A DNA stretch of 64,000 bases, from positions 1 through 64,000 of the forward strand of contig CAJTOL010000016.1 of assembly GCA_910577645.1 (NCBI GenBank), read 5' to 3'. Source of the DNA: an uncultured Lachnospiraceae bacterium (lineage in GTDB: Bacteria; Bacillota; Clostridia; Lachnospirales; Lachnospiraceae). The translations under genes and the position numbers were made by a program. Below the pieces are notes generated by a model. That model saw nothing but the letters and a program-made list of their open reading frames with translations. It was not told the DNA's origin and made no database searches. Below, one piece after another: positions 50,420-58,874 of this stretch (its first letter is position 1; every line of letters begins with the position of its first letter).

Positions 50420-51829
50420 ATGAAAAAGAAAATGTATTCTGCAATGTTATGTTTTGGCGTGGCTGCGGGGGTTGCGGCATGCGGAGGGGGAAGCAATACC
50501 GGAGTGCCGGAAACTGCGCCGGCGTCCGCAGAGGCAGGGAAGGAGACAGAAGCAGTCTCGGCAGAGACGGCGGGAGATGAACTGCCGGCAATGGAAGCGT
50601 GGGGAAAACGTGTAAAAGAGGAGCTTGGCGGAACCAAAATAGTAGTATCCATGGCGTCTCATCCGTCCACCGATGCGTTCCGAACTATGGCGGATGAATT
50701 TACAGAATTAACAGGGGTCCAGGTGGAATGGGACGTGGTAGAGCAGACTTATCTGAAAAATAAACAGCTTTTAGACTTTCAGGGGGCTCACAGCTATGAC
50801 GTGTTTATGGTGGATAGCTTTTGGAATGCAGAATATGGGGCCAAAAATGTAGTACAGCCCCTGGATAATTTCCTGAATGATCCGTCAAAGACTCCGGAAT
50901 GGTATGACAAAGAAGATTTGATTCCGGCTTACTGTGATTTGGGACGGTATAAAGAGGCAACCATTGGGATCCCCATTGCGGGGGAAACCAGATTTTTGGC
51001 TTACCGGACGGACTTGTTTGAGAAATACCAGAAGGAACCGCCTAAAACCATGGATGAATTTCTGGAGCTGGCCCGGTTCTTTAACGGAAAAGAAGAAGGA
51101 CTTTACGGAGTAGCGCTGCGCGCTCAGAGAGGGATCCATTTCGCTTCCGGCTGGCTTACTACCATGTATGCTTTTTGCGATGGTATGATGGATCAGGAAA
51201 CCTTAGAGCCAAAGATTGACAGCCCGGGTGTGGTAGAATCTCTGGAATGGTATTTGGATATGCTGGCCTGTGCGCCGCCGGATGTATCCACCTATACTCA
51301 TGAGGAAGCTCTGGGAGCTTTTATGTCCGGCAGGATAGCCATGTGGCTGGATGCAACCGCTATAGCATCTGCCATTACAGATCCGGAGAAGTCAAAAATT
51401 TATGACAAAGTAGCGTTTGCCGCGCCGCCAGACGGACCGGCAGGGGAATCTGCAGCTCTGGCAGACTGGAATATTTCTATTCCTGCAGGGGCAAAAAATC
51501 CGGATGCTGCATGGGCATTTATGATGTATATGACAAGCAGGGAAAAAAGTCTGGAATACATAGAGAAGGGAGGGGCAGCTACCCGATATTCCGTTTATGA
51601 AAACGAAGATCTGATCAAAGAGAATCCGTCCTTCCCGGCACAGCTTGCAGCGCTGGAAAAGGCCAACGGACTGGTTGAGAGAGGGCTTCAGTGGACACCG
51701 CCCCACGAGCAGATCAATCAGATGCTGGACATTATGGGAAGCTATGCGTCCAGAGCCCAGGCCGGAGAAATGAGTGCACAGAAGGCCTGTGAAAGCGCCC
51801 AAAAGGATGTAATGGATCTGATCCAATAA
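50420..51829 (+). CDS. Sugar ABC transporter substrate-binding lipoprotein
   Basis: About 469 residues. Signal peptide with lipobox GVAACG and a long Ala/Glu-rich linker, then a family 1 binding fold (STDAFRTMADEFTELTGVQV, SYDVFMVDSFWNAEYG, and PDAAWAFMMYMTSREKSLEY). ATG at 50420 has AGGAGG 7 bases upstream. It is last in its operon, after the permeases, whereas it usually comes first. Its stop codon lies inside a 29-base-arm palindrome that also contains the stop of lepB. Confidence 0.9.
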   Translation: MKKKMYSAMLCFGVAAGVAACGGGSNTGVPETAPASAEAGKETEAVSAETAGDELPAMEAWGKRVKEELGGTKIVVSMASHPSTDAFRTMADEFTELTGVQVEWDVVEQTYLKNKQLLDFQGAHSYDVFMVDSFWNAEYGAKNVVQPLDNFLNDPSKTPEWYDKEDLIPAYCDLGRYKEATIGIPIAGETRFLAYRTDLFEKYQKEPPKTMDEFLELARFFNGKEEGLYGVALRAQRGIHFASGWLTTMYAFCDGMMDQETLEPKIDSPGVVESLEWYLDMLACAPPDVSTYTHEEALGAFMSGRIAMWLDATAIASAITDPEKSKIYDKVAFAAPPDGPAGESAALADWNISIPAGAKNPDAAWAFMMYMTSREKSLEYIEKGGAATRYSVYENEDLIKENPSFPAQLAALEKANGLVERGLQWTPPHEQINQMLDIMGSYASRAQAGEMSAQKACESAQKDVMDLIQ

Positions 51830-51904
51830 AATAAGGATGGGAATGCCGCAAAATGAAAGAAGAGACTTTCTATTAGCGACATTCCCATCCTTATTTTATT
51901 GGAT
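51821..51904. terminator. Palindromic terminator shared by two convergent genes
   Basis: Two 29-base arms, 51821-51849 and 51876-51904, match with one mismatch (for example GGATGGGAATG with CATTCCCATCC). The loop contains a smaller hairpin GAAAG/CTTTC. The outer arm bases encode the final ATC CAA TAA of the binding-protein gene and, on the other strand, the same last codons of lepB. The loop also holds the 19-base AGAGACTTTCTATTAGCGA found again at 57320. Confidence 0.85.
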
Positions 51905-52483
51905 TGCTCCCATCTTATTAAACGGAAAATATCGGAACAATACCTTGGCAATAATTTTGTCCTTTTTCACCCAGGTATTATCCCAGAACCGGGCATCCCA
52001 GGAATCATTTCGGTTATCGCCCATCATAAAGTAGCTGTCTTCCGGGACTTCATAATGAAGAGAACCGAAAAAGCCGGTTTCCATAGGCTCTTTTAAGTAT
52101 GGCTCATCCAATGGGGTATCGGCTCCGTTTAAGTAAACTCCTCCGTCCCGAATATCAACAACATCTCCCGGAAGGCCGATAATTCGCTTTACATAATAAG
52201 TCTTTCCGGTGGGATCGTCGGGATAATGGAAAATTACCACATCTCCCCGCTCCGGCTGGGAAAAGGTATAGGACAGCCGGGAGCCGATAACCCTGTCGCG
52301 GGCCATAATGGTATTCTCCATGGAGGAGGTAGGCACCTGGCTGTTGGCAATGATGCAGCTATTTAAAAACAGGGCGATAAGGGCAGCCGCTACAATTACC
52401 TGTACCCAGCTAATCAGCTCGGATTTCCAATTAGCGGCTTCCTTTTCAACAGTATTGCTGTTATTATCAGAATTTTTGCTCAT
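51896..52483 (-). CDS. lepB: Signal peptidase I
   Basis: 195 residues. One N-terminal membrane helix (about 24-45), then the catalytic Ser54 in VPTSSMENTI and Lys99 in YYVKRIIGLPGDVVD, and GDNRNDSWDARFW near the C-terminus. Single-spanning, Bacillota-type. It cuts signal peptides from secreted proteins at the membrane outer face. Single gene with its own upstream region. Confidence 0.95.
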   Translation of the reverse strand: MSKNSDNNSNTVEKEAANWKSELISWVQVIVAAALIALFLNSCIIANSQVPTSSMENTIMARDRVIGSRLSYTFSQPERGDVVIFHYPDDPTGKTYYVKRIIGLPGDVVDIRDGGVYLNGADTPLDEPYLKEPMETGFFGSLHYEVPEDSYFMMGDNRNDSWDARFWDNTWVKKDKIIAKVLFRYFPFNKMGAIQ

Positions 52484-52601
52484 AATTTCCTCTCCAAATC
52501 ATTGAAAAGTTCTGTTGTAACTAGAGATAAAGTTTATACGAGATTTCCGGTTTATGCAAGGGGTTTTACGAAAATATAAGAAAAACGTCAGGAAACCTTC
52601 A

Positions 52602-52624
52602 GCAGCCGGCCGGTATACGGCTGC
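52602..52624 (+). other. GC-rich hairpin in a 262-base gap
   Basis: GCAGCCG (52602-52608) pairs with CGGCTGC (52618-52624). It lies between divergent lepB and the DUF3810 gene, without a T-run. No gene was seen in 52484-52745; the structure may be leader or operator. Confidence 0.4.
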
Positions 52625-52745
52625 CTGCAGTTTGGACGTCTATTTGGGGACTATGCTCTCCGATAAACATTCTGGAAAAAAAATACATGGAAATTATTTG
52701 ATAAATACAGTAAAATAAAAAGAAAAGTGGCAGGAGAGGAAATAT

Positions 52746-53816
52746 ATGAAAGAAAAAGTGGGAAAATTCTGGCAAATTATTGCGGCGGCCGTGCTTTTTT
52801 TGGTATCATTTCTGGGAATGGCCGGAGCCAGAGGAATAAATGGATTTGCAGATTGGTATGGAATACGAATTTATCCGCTTCTTGCAGGGATCATAGGAAG
52901 AATCTGCGGCATTTTTTCTTTTTCTGTGGCAGAATTTGGACTTTATCTGCTGATGGCAGGCATAGTGGTTTACGGGATCCGGCATAGGAAAAAACCTGTG
53001 ATGATTCTGAAGAACGGGGTTTTTCTGGTATCTGTCCTGACATTTTTCTACGTGATAAACTGCGGCATTAATTATTCAAGAACGCCGCTTTCCTATACTA
53101 TGGATCTGGAGGTGCGCGATTCCTCTGAGGAAGAGCTGTACCAACTGTGCGAATTTTTAACCGGCCGGGTCATAGAGGCGTCAGAGACAGCCGGAGACAG
53201 AATTACCGATACTAAGGCGATGTCTTTTAAAGAGGCCTGGCGGCTGGGGCATGACGGGGTAAAAGCCATGGAAAAGCTGGGCAGGTCTTACCCCGCTTTG
53301 GGAGGATATTATCCCAACCCGAAGCCGGTGCGGATATCCTGGATTTTATCAGTACAGCAATTGTCCGGGATTTATTCCCCCTTTACGGTGGAAGCAAATT
53401 TTAACCGGAAGATGACGCCTTATAACATTCCCCATACAGTATGCCATGAATTATCCCATTTAAAGGGGTTTATGCGGGAGGATGAAGCAAATTTTGCCGG
53501 ATATCTGGCCTGCGTAGAGTCGGATTCACCGGAATTTCAGTACAGCGGTTATCTGATGGGGTGGATTTATGCTACCAACGCGCTGTACAGGGAGAACCCG
53601 GAAAGCTATTTCCAGCTATACAGCCGGCTGCCTCCCGTCGTTATGGAAGATTTAAATGCCAACAGCCTGTTTTGGGATCAGTACGAGGGAAAAGTAGCGG
53701 AAACTGCTACTAAAGTCAATGATACATACCTGAAGCTTCATCAGCAGAAGGACGGCGTAAAAAGTTATGGGAGAGTGGTGGATCTTATGCTGGCTTATTA
53801 CCGATTCCCATTGTAA
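52746..53816 (+). CDS. DUF3810 membrane protein with HExxH
   Basis: 356 residues. Two to three membrane helices occupy the first 120 residues (IIAAAVLFLVSFLGMAGA, VFLVSVLTFFYVINCGINYS). The soluble C-terminal half contains the zinc-metalloprotease signature HELSH in TVCHELSHLKGFMREDEANF, with the downstream Glu in the ANF motif as a likely third ligand. This matches DUF3810. It is a candidate membrane-bound metalloprotease of unknown target. The last intergenic region before glgB is short. Confidence 0.88.
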   Translation: MKEKVGKFWQIIAAAVLFLVSFLGMAGARGINGFADWYGIRIYPLLAGIIGRICGIFSFSVAEFGLYLLMAGIVVYGIRHRKKPVMILKNGVFLVSVLTFFYVINCGINYSRTPLSYTMDLEVRDSSEEELYQLCEFLTGRVIEASETAGDRITDTKAMSFKEAWRLGHDGVKAMEKLGRSYPALGGYYPNPKPVRISWILSVQQLSGIYSPFTVEANFNRKMTPYNIPHTVCHELSHLKGFMREDEANFAGYLACVESDSPEFQYSGYLMGWIYATNALYRENPESYFQLYSRLPPVVMEDLNANSLFWDQYEGKVAETATKVNDTYLKLHQQKDGVKSYGRVVDLMLAYYRFPL

Positions 53817-53887
53817 TTTATAAGGAAAAATGGTAAACTATTTACAATTAAAATTATAAGGAAAACCATTCATAAGGGGGAAGTATT

Positions 53888-56362
53888 ATGGATAAAAAAC
53901 TGTATGACTTAATGGACTGGGCAGGTATTGAAGAGCTGGTTTATTCTGAGGCTGTAAATCCCCACGGGATTTTGGGTCCCCATGCCACAGAGAACGGAGT
54001 GCTGATTCAGATGATGATGCCCACTGCCAAGGAGGCGGCAGTAGTAGCCGGTTCCAAAGAATATCCTATGGAGCTGGCAGATGAGGCAGGATTTTTTGCT
54101 GCGCTGCTTCCGAGAAAGACCATTCCGGAATATACCTTAAAAGTCACCTTCGACAATGACATTATCAGAGAATTTAAGGATCCATATGCTTTTGCGCCGC
54201 AGATTTCCGAAACGGATTTAAAGAGATTTGAGGCCGGAATCCACTATGAGATTTATGATAAATTAGGCGCTCATCCCATGACCATTAATGGGGTGGCAGG
54301 CGTTTATTTTGCAGTGTGGGCGCCCTGCGCCCTCCGGGTCAGCGTAGTAGGGGACTTTAACCTGTGGGACGGCCGCCGCAATCAGATGCGCCGGCTGGGA
54401 GATTCAGGCGTCTTTGAGATTTTTATGCCGGAGCTGCCTGAAGGAAGCTTATATAAATACGAGGTAAAATGTAAAAACGGAGATCCGATTTTGAAGGCAG
54501 ATCCGTATGCAAGCTATTCTGAGCTGCGCCCCAACACCGCTTCTGTTGTTTGGGATACCGGCAAGTATCAGTGGAAGGATCAGGAGTGGATGAAAAAGCG
54601 GGCTGCTGAGGATTTAAAGAGCAAGCCTATGGCGGTTTATGAAGTGCATCTGGGTTCCTGGATGCGGAAAGAAATTGCTTTGGACGAAGAGGGCAGAGAG
54701 ATTATCGGCTCCGAGTTCTATAATTACAGAGAGATTGCAGTAAAGCTGGCGGAGTACGTGAAGGAGATGGGATATACCCATGTAGAATTGATGCCGGTTA
54801 TGGAGCATCCCTTGGACGCTTCCTGGGGATATCAGGTTACCAGCTACTATGCGCCTACCAGCCGCTACGGAACTCCGGATGATTTTATGTATTTTATGGA
54901 TTATATGCATGGGCAGGGCATCGGCGTGATTTTGGACTGGGTACCCGCCCACTTCCCCAGAGATTCCTATGGCCTGGCCGCTTTTGACGGCACCTGCGTA
55001 TATGAGCATGCAGATCCCCGCCAGGGAGCCCATCCTCATTGGGGGACTTTGATCTACAATTACGGCAGGCCTCAGGTTTCCAATTTCCTCATTGCCAATG
55101 CGCTGTTCTGGGCGGAAAAATACCATGCAGACGGTATCCGTATGGATGCGGTGGCTTCCATGCTGTATCTGGATTATGGCAAGAATGACGGTGAGTGGGT
55201 TGCAAATATCTACGGCGGCCATGAGAACCTGGAAGCAGTAGAATTCTTAAAGCATTTGAACTCTGTATTTAAAGGCCGCACAGACGGAGCAATTCTTATT
55301 GCAGAAGAATCTACCGCATGGCCAAAGATTACGGGAGATGTAAAAGAAGACGGACTGGGCTTTGACTATAAGTGGAATATGGGGTGGATGAATGACTTTT
55401 TAAACTATATGAAATGCGATCCCTATTTCCGCAAGAATAATTATGGGCAGCTTACTTTTTCCATGCTGTATGCTTACAGTGAGAATTTTGTTCTGGTATT
55501 TTCCCATGATGAGGTGGTACACGGAAAAGGTTCTATGCTTGGCAAGATGCCCGGCGAGACTTTGGAGCAGAAAGCGGCGAATCTCCGGGTTGCATACGGC
55601 TTTTATATGGGCCATCCTGGCAAGAAGCTTTTGTTTATGGGACAGGATTTTGCTCAGCTGAATGAGTGGAATGAGAACGTGAGCCTGGAGTGGAATTTGC
55701 TGGAATACCCGGTTCACAGCCAGACTCAGGCGTTTATGAAAGCTTTAAATGTCCTCTATGCCAAATATCCGGCTCTGTCTCAGCTGGATTATGATCCGGA
55801 TGGTTTTGAGTGGATAAATTGTTCTTATAATGAGCTGAGCATGGCTATGTTTGTGAGAAAGACAAAGAAGCCGGAGGACACATTGCTCTTTGTCTGCAAC
55901 TTTGACAATATGGAACATAAGAAATTCCGGGTCGGAGTTCCTTTTGCAGGAAAGTATAAAGAGGTTTTAAACAGCGATGCGGCAGAGTACGGCGGATCCG
56001 GCATGGTGAATGCCAGGGTGAAGGCTTCCAAAAAAATGGAATGGGATGAGCAGGAAAATTCTATTGAGATCGATATTGCGCCCATGAGTGTCAGCATCTT
56101 TACCTGTGCTCCGGAGAAAGAGAAAAAGGAAGAGCCTGTAAAGAAGCCTGCGAAGAAAGCGGAGGCTACAGCCAAGAAAGCGGAGAAGCCTGCAGGGAAA
56201 ACAGAGACTGCCGCCAAGAAAGCGGAGAAGCCTGCAGAGAAAGCAGAGACTGCCGTCAAGAAAGCGGAGAAGCCTGCAGAGAAAGCAGGGACTGCCGCCA
56301 AAAAGACAGGAGCAGCAAAGAAAGCTGCGCCGGCTAAGTCTGCTGCTAAGAAAAAGAAATAG
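53888..56362 (+). CDS. glgB: 1,4-alpha-glucan branching enzyme with Lys/Ala-rich tail
   Basis: 824 residues; a typical GlgB is about 630-730. The order is an N-terminal beta domain, a carbohydrate-binding module (FAVWAPCALRVSVVGDFNLW), the GH13 barrel with GYTHVELMPVMEHP, DWVPAHFP, DGIRMDAVASMLYLDY (nucleophile Asp), LIAEESTAWP (acid/base Glu) and VFSHDEVVHGKGSM, and an all-beta end. After about residue 745 a highly basic tail of Lys, Ala, Pro and Glu follows, including three 14-residue repeats. It cuts and re-joins alpha-1,4 chains to form alpha-1,6 branches in glycogen. Rest of the glg genes are not in the window. Confidence 0.94.
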   Translation: MDKKLYDLMDWAGIEELVYSEAVNPHGILGPHATENGVLIQMMMPTAKEAAVVAGSKEYPMELADEAGFFAALLPRKTIPEYTLKVTFDNDIIREFKDPYAFAPQISETDLKRFEAGIHYEIYDKLGAHPMTINGVAGVYFAVWAPCALRVSVVGDFNLWDGRRNQMRRLGDSGVFEIFMPELPEGSLYKYEVKCKNGDPILKADPYASYSELRPNTASVVWDTGKYQWKDQEWMKKRAAEDLKSKPMAVYEVHLGSWMRKEIALDEEGREIIGSEFYNYREIAVKLAEYVKEMGYTHVELMPVMEHPLDASWGYQVTSYYAPTSRYGTPDDFMYFMDYMHGQGIGVILDWVPAHFPRDSYGLAAFDGTCVYEHADPRQGAHPHWGTLIYNYGRPQVSNFLIANALFWAEKYHADGIRMDAVASMLYLDYGKNDGEWVANIYGGHENLEAVEFLKHLNSVFKGRTDGAILIAEESTAWPKITGDVKEDGLGFDYKWNMGWMNDFLNYMKCDPYFRKNNYGQLTFSMLYAYSENFVLVFSHDEVVHGKGSMLGKMPGETLEQKAANLRVAYGFYMGHPGKKLLFMGQDFAQLNEWNENVSLEWNLLEYPVHSQTQAFMKALNVLYAKYPALSQLDYDPDGFEWINCSYNELSMAMFVRKTKKPEDTLLFVCNFDNMEHKKFRVGVPFAGKYKEVLNSDAAEYGGSGMVNARVKASKKMEWDEQENSIEIDIAPMSVSIFTCAPEKEKKEEPVKKPAKKAEATAKKAEKPAGKTETAAKKAEKPAEKAETAVKKAEKPAEKAGTAAKKTGAAKKAAPAKSAAKKKK
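56171..56296 (+). repeat. Three 42-base tandem repeats in glgB tail
   Basis: Units begin at 56171, 56213 and 56255 and each codes for a version of AKKAEKPAxKxxTA. The bases are nearly identical between units two and three, so the tail has grown by recent tandem duplication. It ends with AAKKKK. Confidence 0.9.
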
Positions 56363-56398
56363 GGCCATTGACTAGGCCCAGGCAGGAGGTTATAGCAC

Positions 56399-57301
56399 GT
56401 GGAAGAGACAGCGCAGGCGGCTGTACAGGAGACCCTGGAGGTCGGTGCACAATTGGCGGAGGACATTGCCAAGTTAAACCCTAACGTGGTATTAGAAACT
56501 ATGAAAGGGTGGATACCAGGGCTTATGAGCTTTGGATACCGGGTTTTCGCAGCCGTTTTGATTCTTTTGATAGGCAGCCGTATTATCAAATTAAACAGCA
56601 GGTTTGTCAAACGGGCGTTGGATAAGATGGGGTTGGAAATCAGCATCAGCCGGTTTCTGGTGTCTGTGACCAATGCCTTCCAGTATGGAATCCTGATATT
56701 TATTGCCGCCGATAAAATCGGCATCAGCTCCGCGTCCATTGTGGCGCTGTTAGGTTCTGCCGGTATTGCCATTGGCCTTGCCCTTCAGGGCAGTCTGGCA
56801 AATTTTGCCGGAGGGGTATTGATCTTAGTGATGAAGCCTTTTAAGGTAGGAGATTATGTGATCACAGGAGGAGGGGAAGGCACGGTAGCCAATATTGGCT
56901 TAGTATATACGACCCTGACCTCGCCGGACAATCGTAAGATTGTTATTCCCAATGGAAGCATGTCGGATGCCCCCTTAACCAATGTAACAGGTATGGGCAG
57001 CCGCCGGTTGGATTTATTGGTGGGAATCAGTTATAATGCGGACTTGAAACTTGCCAAGGAGATTTTGCAGAAACTTTTTGAGGAACACCCACTGGTATTA
57101 AAGGAAGAACCGATTCAGGTTTTTGTAGACAGTTTAGGCGACAGTGCAGTGGTCATAGGAGGAAGAGCCTGGACTACCAGTGAAGACTACTGGATTACCC
57201 GATGGGATATTACTGAGGCAGTGAAACTGGAGTACGATAAAGCGGGAATAGAGATTCCGTTTAATCAGATGGATGTGCATGTGATTAAACGGAAAGAATA
57301 A
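56399..57301 (+). CDS. MscS-family mechanosensitive channel
   Basis: 300 residues from a GTG with AGGAGG 9 bases upstream. Three N-terminal helices, the third being the pore helix with GSAGIAIGLALQGSLANFAG; then the beta domain KPFKVGDYVI and GTVANIGLVYTTL, and a C-terminal alpha/beta domain. It opens when membrane tension rises and releases osmolytes. It lies 36 bases after glgB and may share its transcript. Confidence 0.94.
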   Translation: MEETAQAAVQETLEVGAQLAEDIAKLNPNVVLETMKGWIPGLMSFGYRVFAAVLILLIGSRIIKLNSRFVKRALDKMGLEISISRFLVSVTNAFQYGILIFIAADKIGISSASIVALLGSAGIAIGLALQGSLANFAGGVLILVMKPFKVGDYVITGGGEGTVANIGLVYTTLTSPDNRKIVIPNGSMSDAPLTNVTGMGSRRLDLLVGISYNADLKLAKEILQKLFEEHPLVLKEEPIQVFVDSLGDSAVVIGGRAWTTSEDYWITRWDITEAVKLEYDKAGIEIPFNQMDVHVIKRKE

Positions 57302-57319
57302 AGAAAAAATATACCCTCC

Positions 57320-57370
57320 AGAGACTTTCTATTAGCGATGTCCGCCAACTCTTGCTAATAGAAAGTCTCT
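57320..57370. terminator. Perfect 17-base hairpin terminator
   Basis: AGAGACTTTCTATTAGC (57320-57336) pairs without mismatch with 57354-57370, and TTATTTCATT follows. It separates convergent mscS and GNAT genes and shares 19 identical bases with the loop of the hairpin at 51821-51904. Confidence 0.88.
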
Positions 57371-57378
57371 TTATTTCA

Positions 57379-57978
57379 TTACAGAGCATCTGAAAAAGGG
57401 TGCTGGCTACAGGTTGCGTTGGAGTTTCCTTGAAATTTGACAGAGGCCTGCTGTGACTGATGAGTTCCGATTATCTTTTCCACCCAAATCAGATTATACC
57501 AACGACCAAATTTGTAGCCGCATTTATGAAATTCCCCTACTTTTACAAATCCCAGATGTGCATGGAAATCCGCGCTGTTTCTGTTGAGATATTCATCCTC
57601 TGTTTCCGGACAGGCAATAGAGGCGTACAAATTTAAAATTCCCATTTTTCCTAATCTGTCTTCAAGGGCCTCATACAGTTTTCGTCCCAAACCACACTTG
57701 CAGGCGGTTTGGTGGAGATATACTGTCATCTCACAAGACCAATCGCAAGCCGCCCGGCCTATAAAAGCCCCTGCATAGGCATAGCCTTGAATGATTCCGT
57801 CCTGCTCGATTACAAGATAGGGATAGCGCTTTCGGGTATTCTTAATGCGCTCCTGGAATTCAGGCAGAGTCGGAATATCGTATTCAAATGTGATGGCTGT
57901 ATTTTTCACATAGTACCCATAAATTTCCAGGATACGTTCTGCATCTTCCAGAGATGCATCTCTTATTATAGTGTTCAT
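57379..57978 (-). CDS. GNAT acetyltransferase (phosphinothricin-type)
   Basis: 199 residues. It looks like the Pat/Bar branch of GNAT enzymes: IRDASLEDAERILEIYGYYV, QGYAYAGAF, the acetyl-CoA loop HQTACKCGLGRKLYEALEDR, and HLGFVKVGEFHKCGYKFGRW. These acetylate amino groups of amino-acid analogues such as methionine sulfoximine; the real substrate is unknown. It ends with an extra 20 residues beyond the usual C-terminus. Divergence from neighbours in role suggests an ordinary single gene. Confidence 0.88.
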   Translation of the reverse strand: MNTIIRDASLEDAERILEIYGYYVKNTAITFEYDIPTLPEFQERIKNTRKRYPYLVIEQDGIIQGYAYAGAFIGRAACDWSCEMTVYLHQTACKCGLGRKLYEALEDRLGKMGILNLYASIACPETEDEYLNRNSADFHAHLGFVKVGEFHKCGYKFGRWYNLIWVEKIIGTHQSQQASVKFQGNSNATCSQHPFSDAL

Positions 57979-58002
57979 AACAGGTCTCTCCTGTGATTCT
58001 AT

Positions 58003-58045
58003 CCTCAGTGGACAAAGGCACCGCGTGTCCCCTTGTCCACTGAGG
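58003..58045. repeat. Strong inverted repeat between GNAT and HicB genes
   Basis: CCTCAGTGGACAA (58003-58015) pairs with TTGTCCACTGAGG (58033-58045) around about 17 bases. Neither side has a T-run, so it may be a weak terminator for the HicB gene, a stabilising RNA element or an operator. Confidence 0.6.
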
Positions 58046-58064
58046 GTATCCTTATGAAAGGGAT

Positions 58065-58340
58065 TTACTCATCATATCCTTCAGACAAACGAATGGTAGC
58101 CGCTACATTCTGAACCACAGCTCCATCCTCCAGGACAATATCTTCCAGACGGGTTCTGGGAGGAAGGTCAAAGGACTCTTCAAGCTCCAGGGAAATCCAG
58201 GCGATTTCCGCCTCTTTAGCCTGATCCACGGCATCCTCCATGGTAGCGCCCTGGGCGTGGCAGCCATCCAGATCCGGGAAGGTTACCTGGATGATTCCAG
58301 AAGAATCCTTTTTAAAAACAGCAGGATATACAAATTTCAT
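58065..58340 (-). CDS. HicB-like antitoxin-type protein
   Basis: 91 residues. The partially degraded RNase-H-like fold of HicB is visible: KFVYPAVFKKDSSGIIQVTF, PDLDGCHAQGATMEDAVDQA, ending with a short acidic tail. Classic HicB pairs with the mRNA-cutting toxin HicA, but no HicA-like gene is next to it; the 86 bases to the GNAT gene and the upstream region hold none. It may be a solitary antitoxin or a regulator. Confidence 0.82.
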   Translation of the reverse strand: MKFVYPAVFKKDSSGIIQVTFPDLDGCHAQGATMEDAVDQAKEAEIAWISLELEESFDLPPRTRLEDIVLEDGAVVQNVAATIRLSEGYDE

Positions 58341-58453
58341 GATGACACCTCAAATTCAATAATTTTTAATGATTATTGTACTATGGTTTTCTAAAATTCT
58401 CAATACCCTATCGCAAGGCTGAACTGTTACATACTCCTTTTTTCAAAGAGCTA

Positions 58454-58507
58454 TTGACAAAGGCCCCATTCTGTCATATAGTAAAATATATCAAAAAAAA
58501 TTGATGT
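58454..58507 (+). promoter_or_regulatory. arsR promoter and first operator
   Basis: TTGACA (58454-58459), 17 bases, TATAGT (58477-58482). Just downstream lies ATATCAA (58488-58494), six bases, TTGATGT (58501-58507), an inverted repeat very close to the one at 58875-58894. ArsR dimers bind such sites and block transcription until metal is present. Confidence 0.75.
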
Positions 58508-58518
58508 AAGGAGCTTAC

Positions 58519-58833
58519 ATGGGAACATACCAGGAAAACGCTAAAGTATTCAAGGCCCTATGTGACCCTAAACGGCTTGCCATTCTGGAACAATTACGCA
58601 GCGGTGAAAAATGCGCCTGTGTCTTGCAAGAACCTATGGACTTGACACAATCAGGCTTATCTTATCACATGAAAATCCTGTGTGACTCCGGGCTTGTGGT
58701 GAGCCGGCAGGAGGGGAAATGGACACATTACCGTTTAAGCGAGACCGGCAGGGACGAAGCGGTAAAGCTGTTACTGGCCATTACCACGCCAGATGCAGGC
58801 CAAAAGGAAGGATGCCTCTCTTGCGGCAGATAA
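58519..58833 (+). CDS. ArsR-family metal-sensing repressor
   Basis: 104 residues. Winged helix-turn-helix of the ArsR family: ALCDPKRLAILEQLRSGEKC, DLTQSGLSYHMKILCDSGLV and WTHYRLSETG. The As(III)-type Cys pair is CAC at 32-34, and an extra C-terminal pair CLSCG is present. Released from DNA on binding arsenic or antimony. It precedes the ArsP-like permease gene, with a second operator between them. AAGGAG before the ATG. Confidence 0.9.
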   Translation: MGTYQENAKVFKALCDPKRLAILEQLRSGEKCACVLQEPMDLTQSGLSYHMKILCDSGLVVSRQEGKWTHYRLSETGRDEAVKLLLAITTPDAGQKEGCLSCGR

Positions 58834-58874
58834 AACGTCATCTCATAGAAGGGTGGCGTTTATCTTGATATAAA

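Noticed and set aside
55825..56772. A long minus-strand reading frame opposite the end of glgB and start of mscS
   Set aside because: It is the complement of the repetitive Lys/Ala tail and the channel gene, with repetitive Phe/Ser/Ala composition and no ribosome site.
58003..58045. Intrinsic terminator between HicB and GNAT genes
   Set aside because: The hairpin is strong but there is no T-run on either strand, so it was listed as a repeat rather than a terminator.
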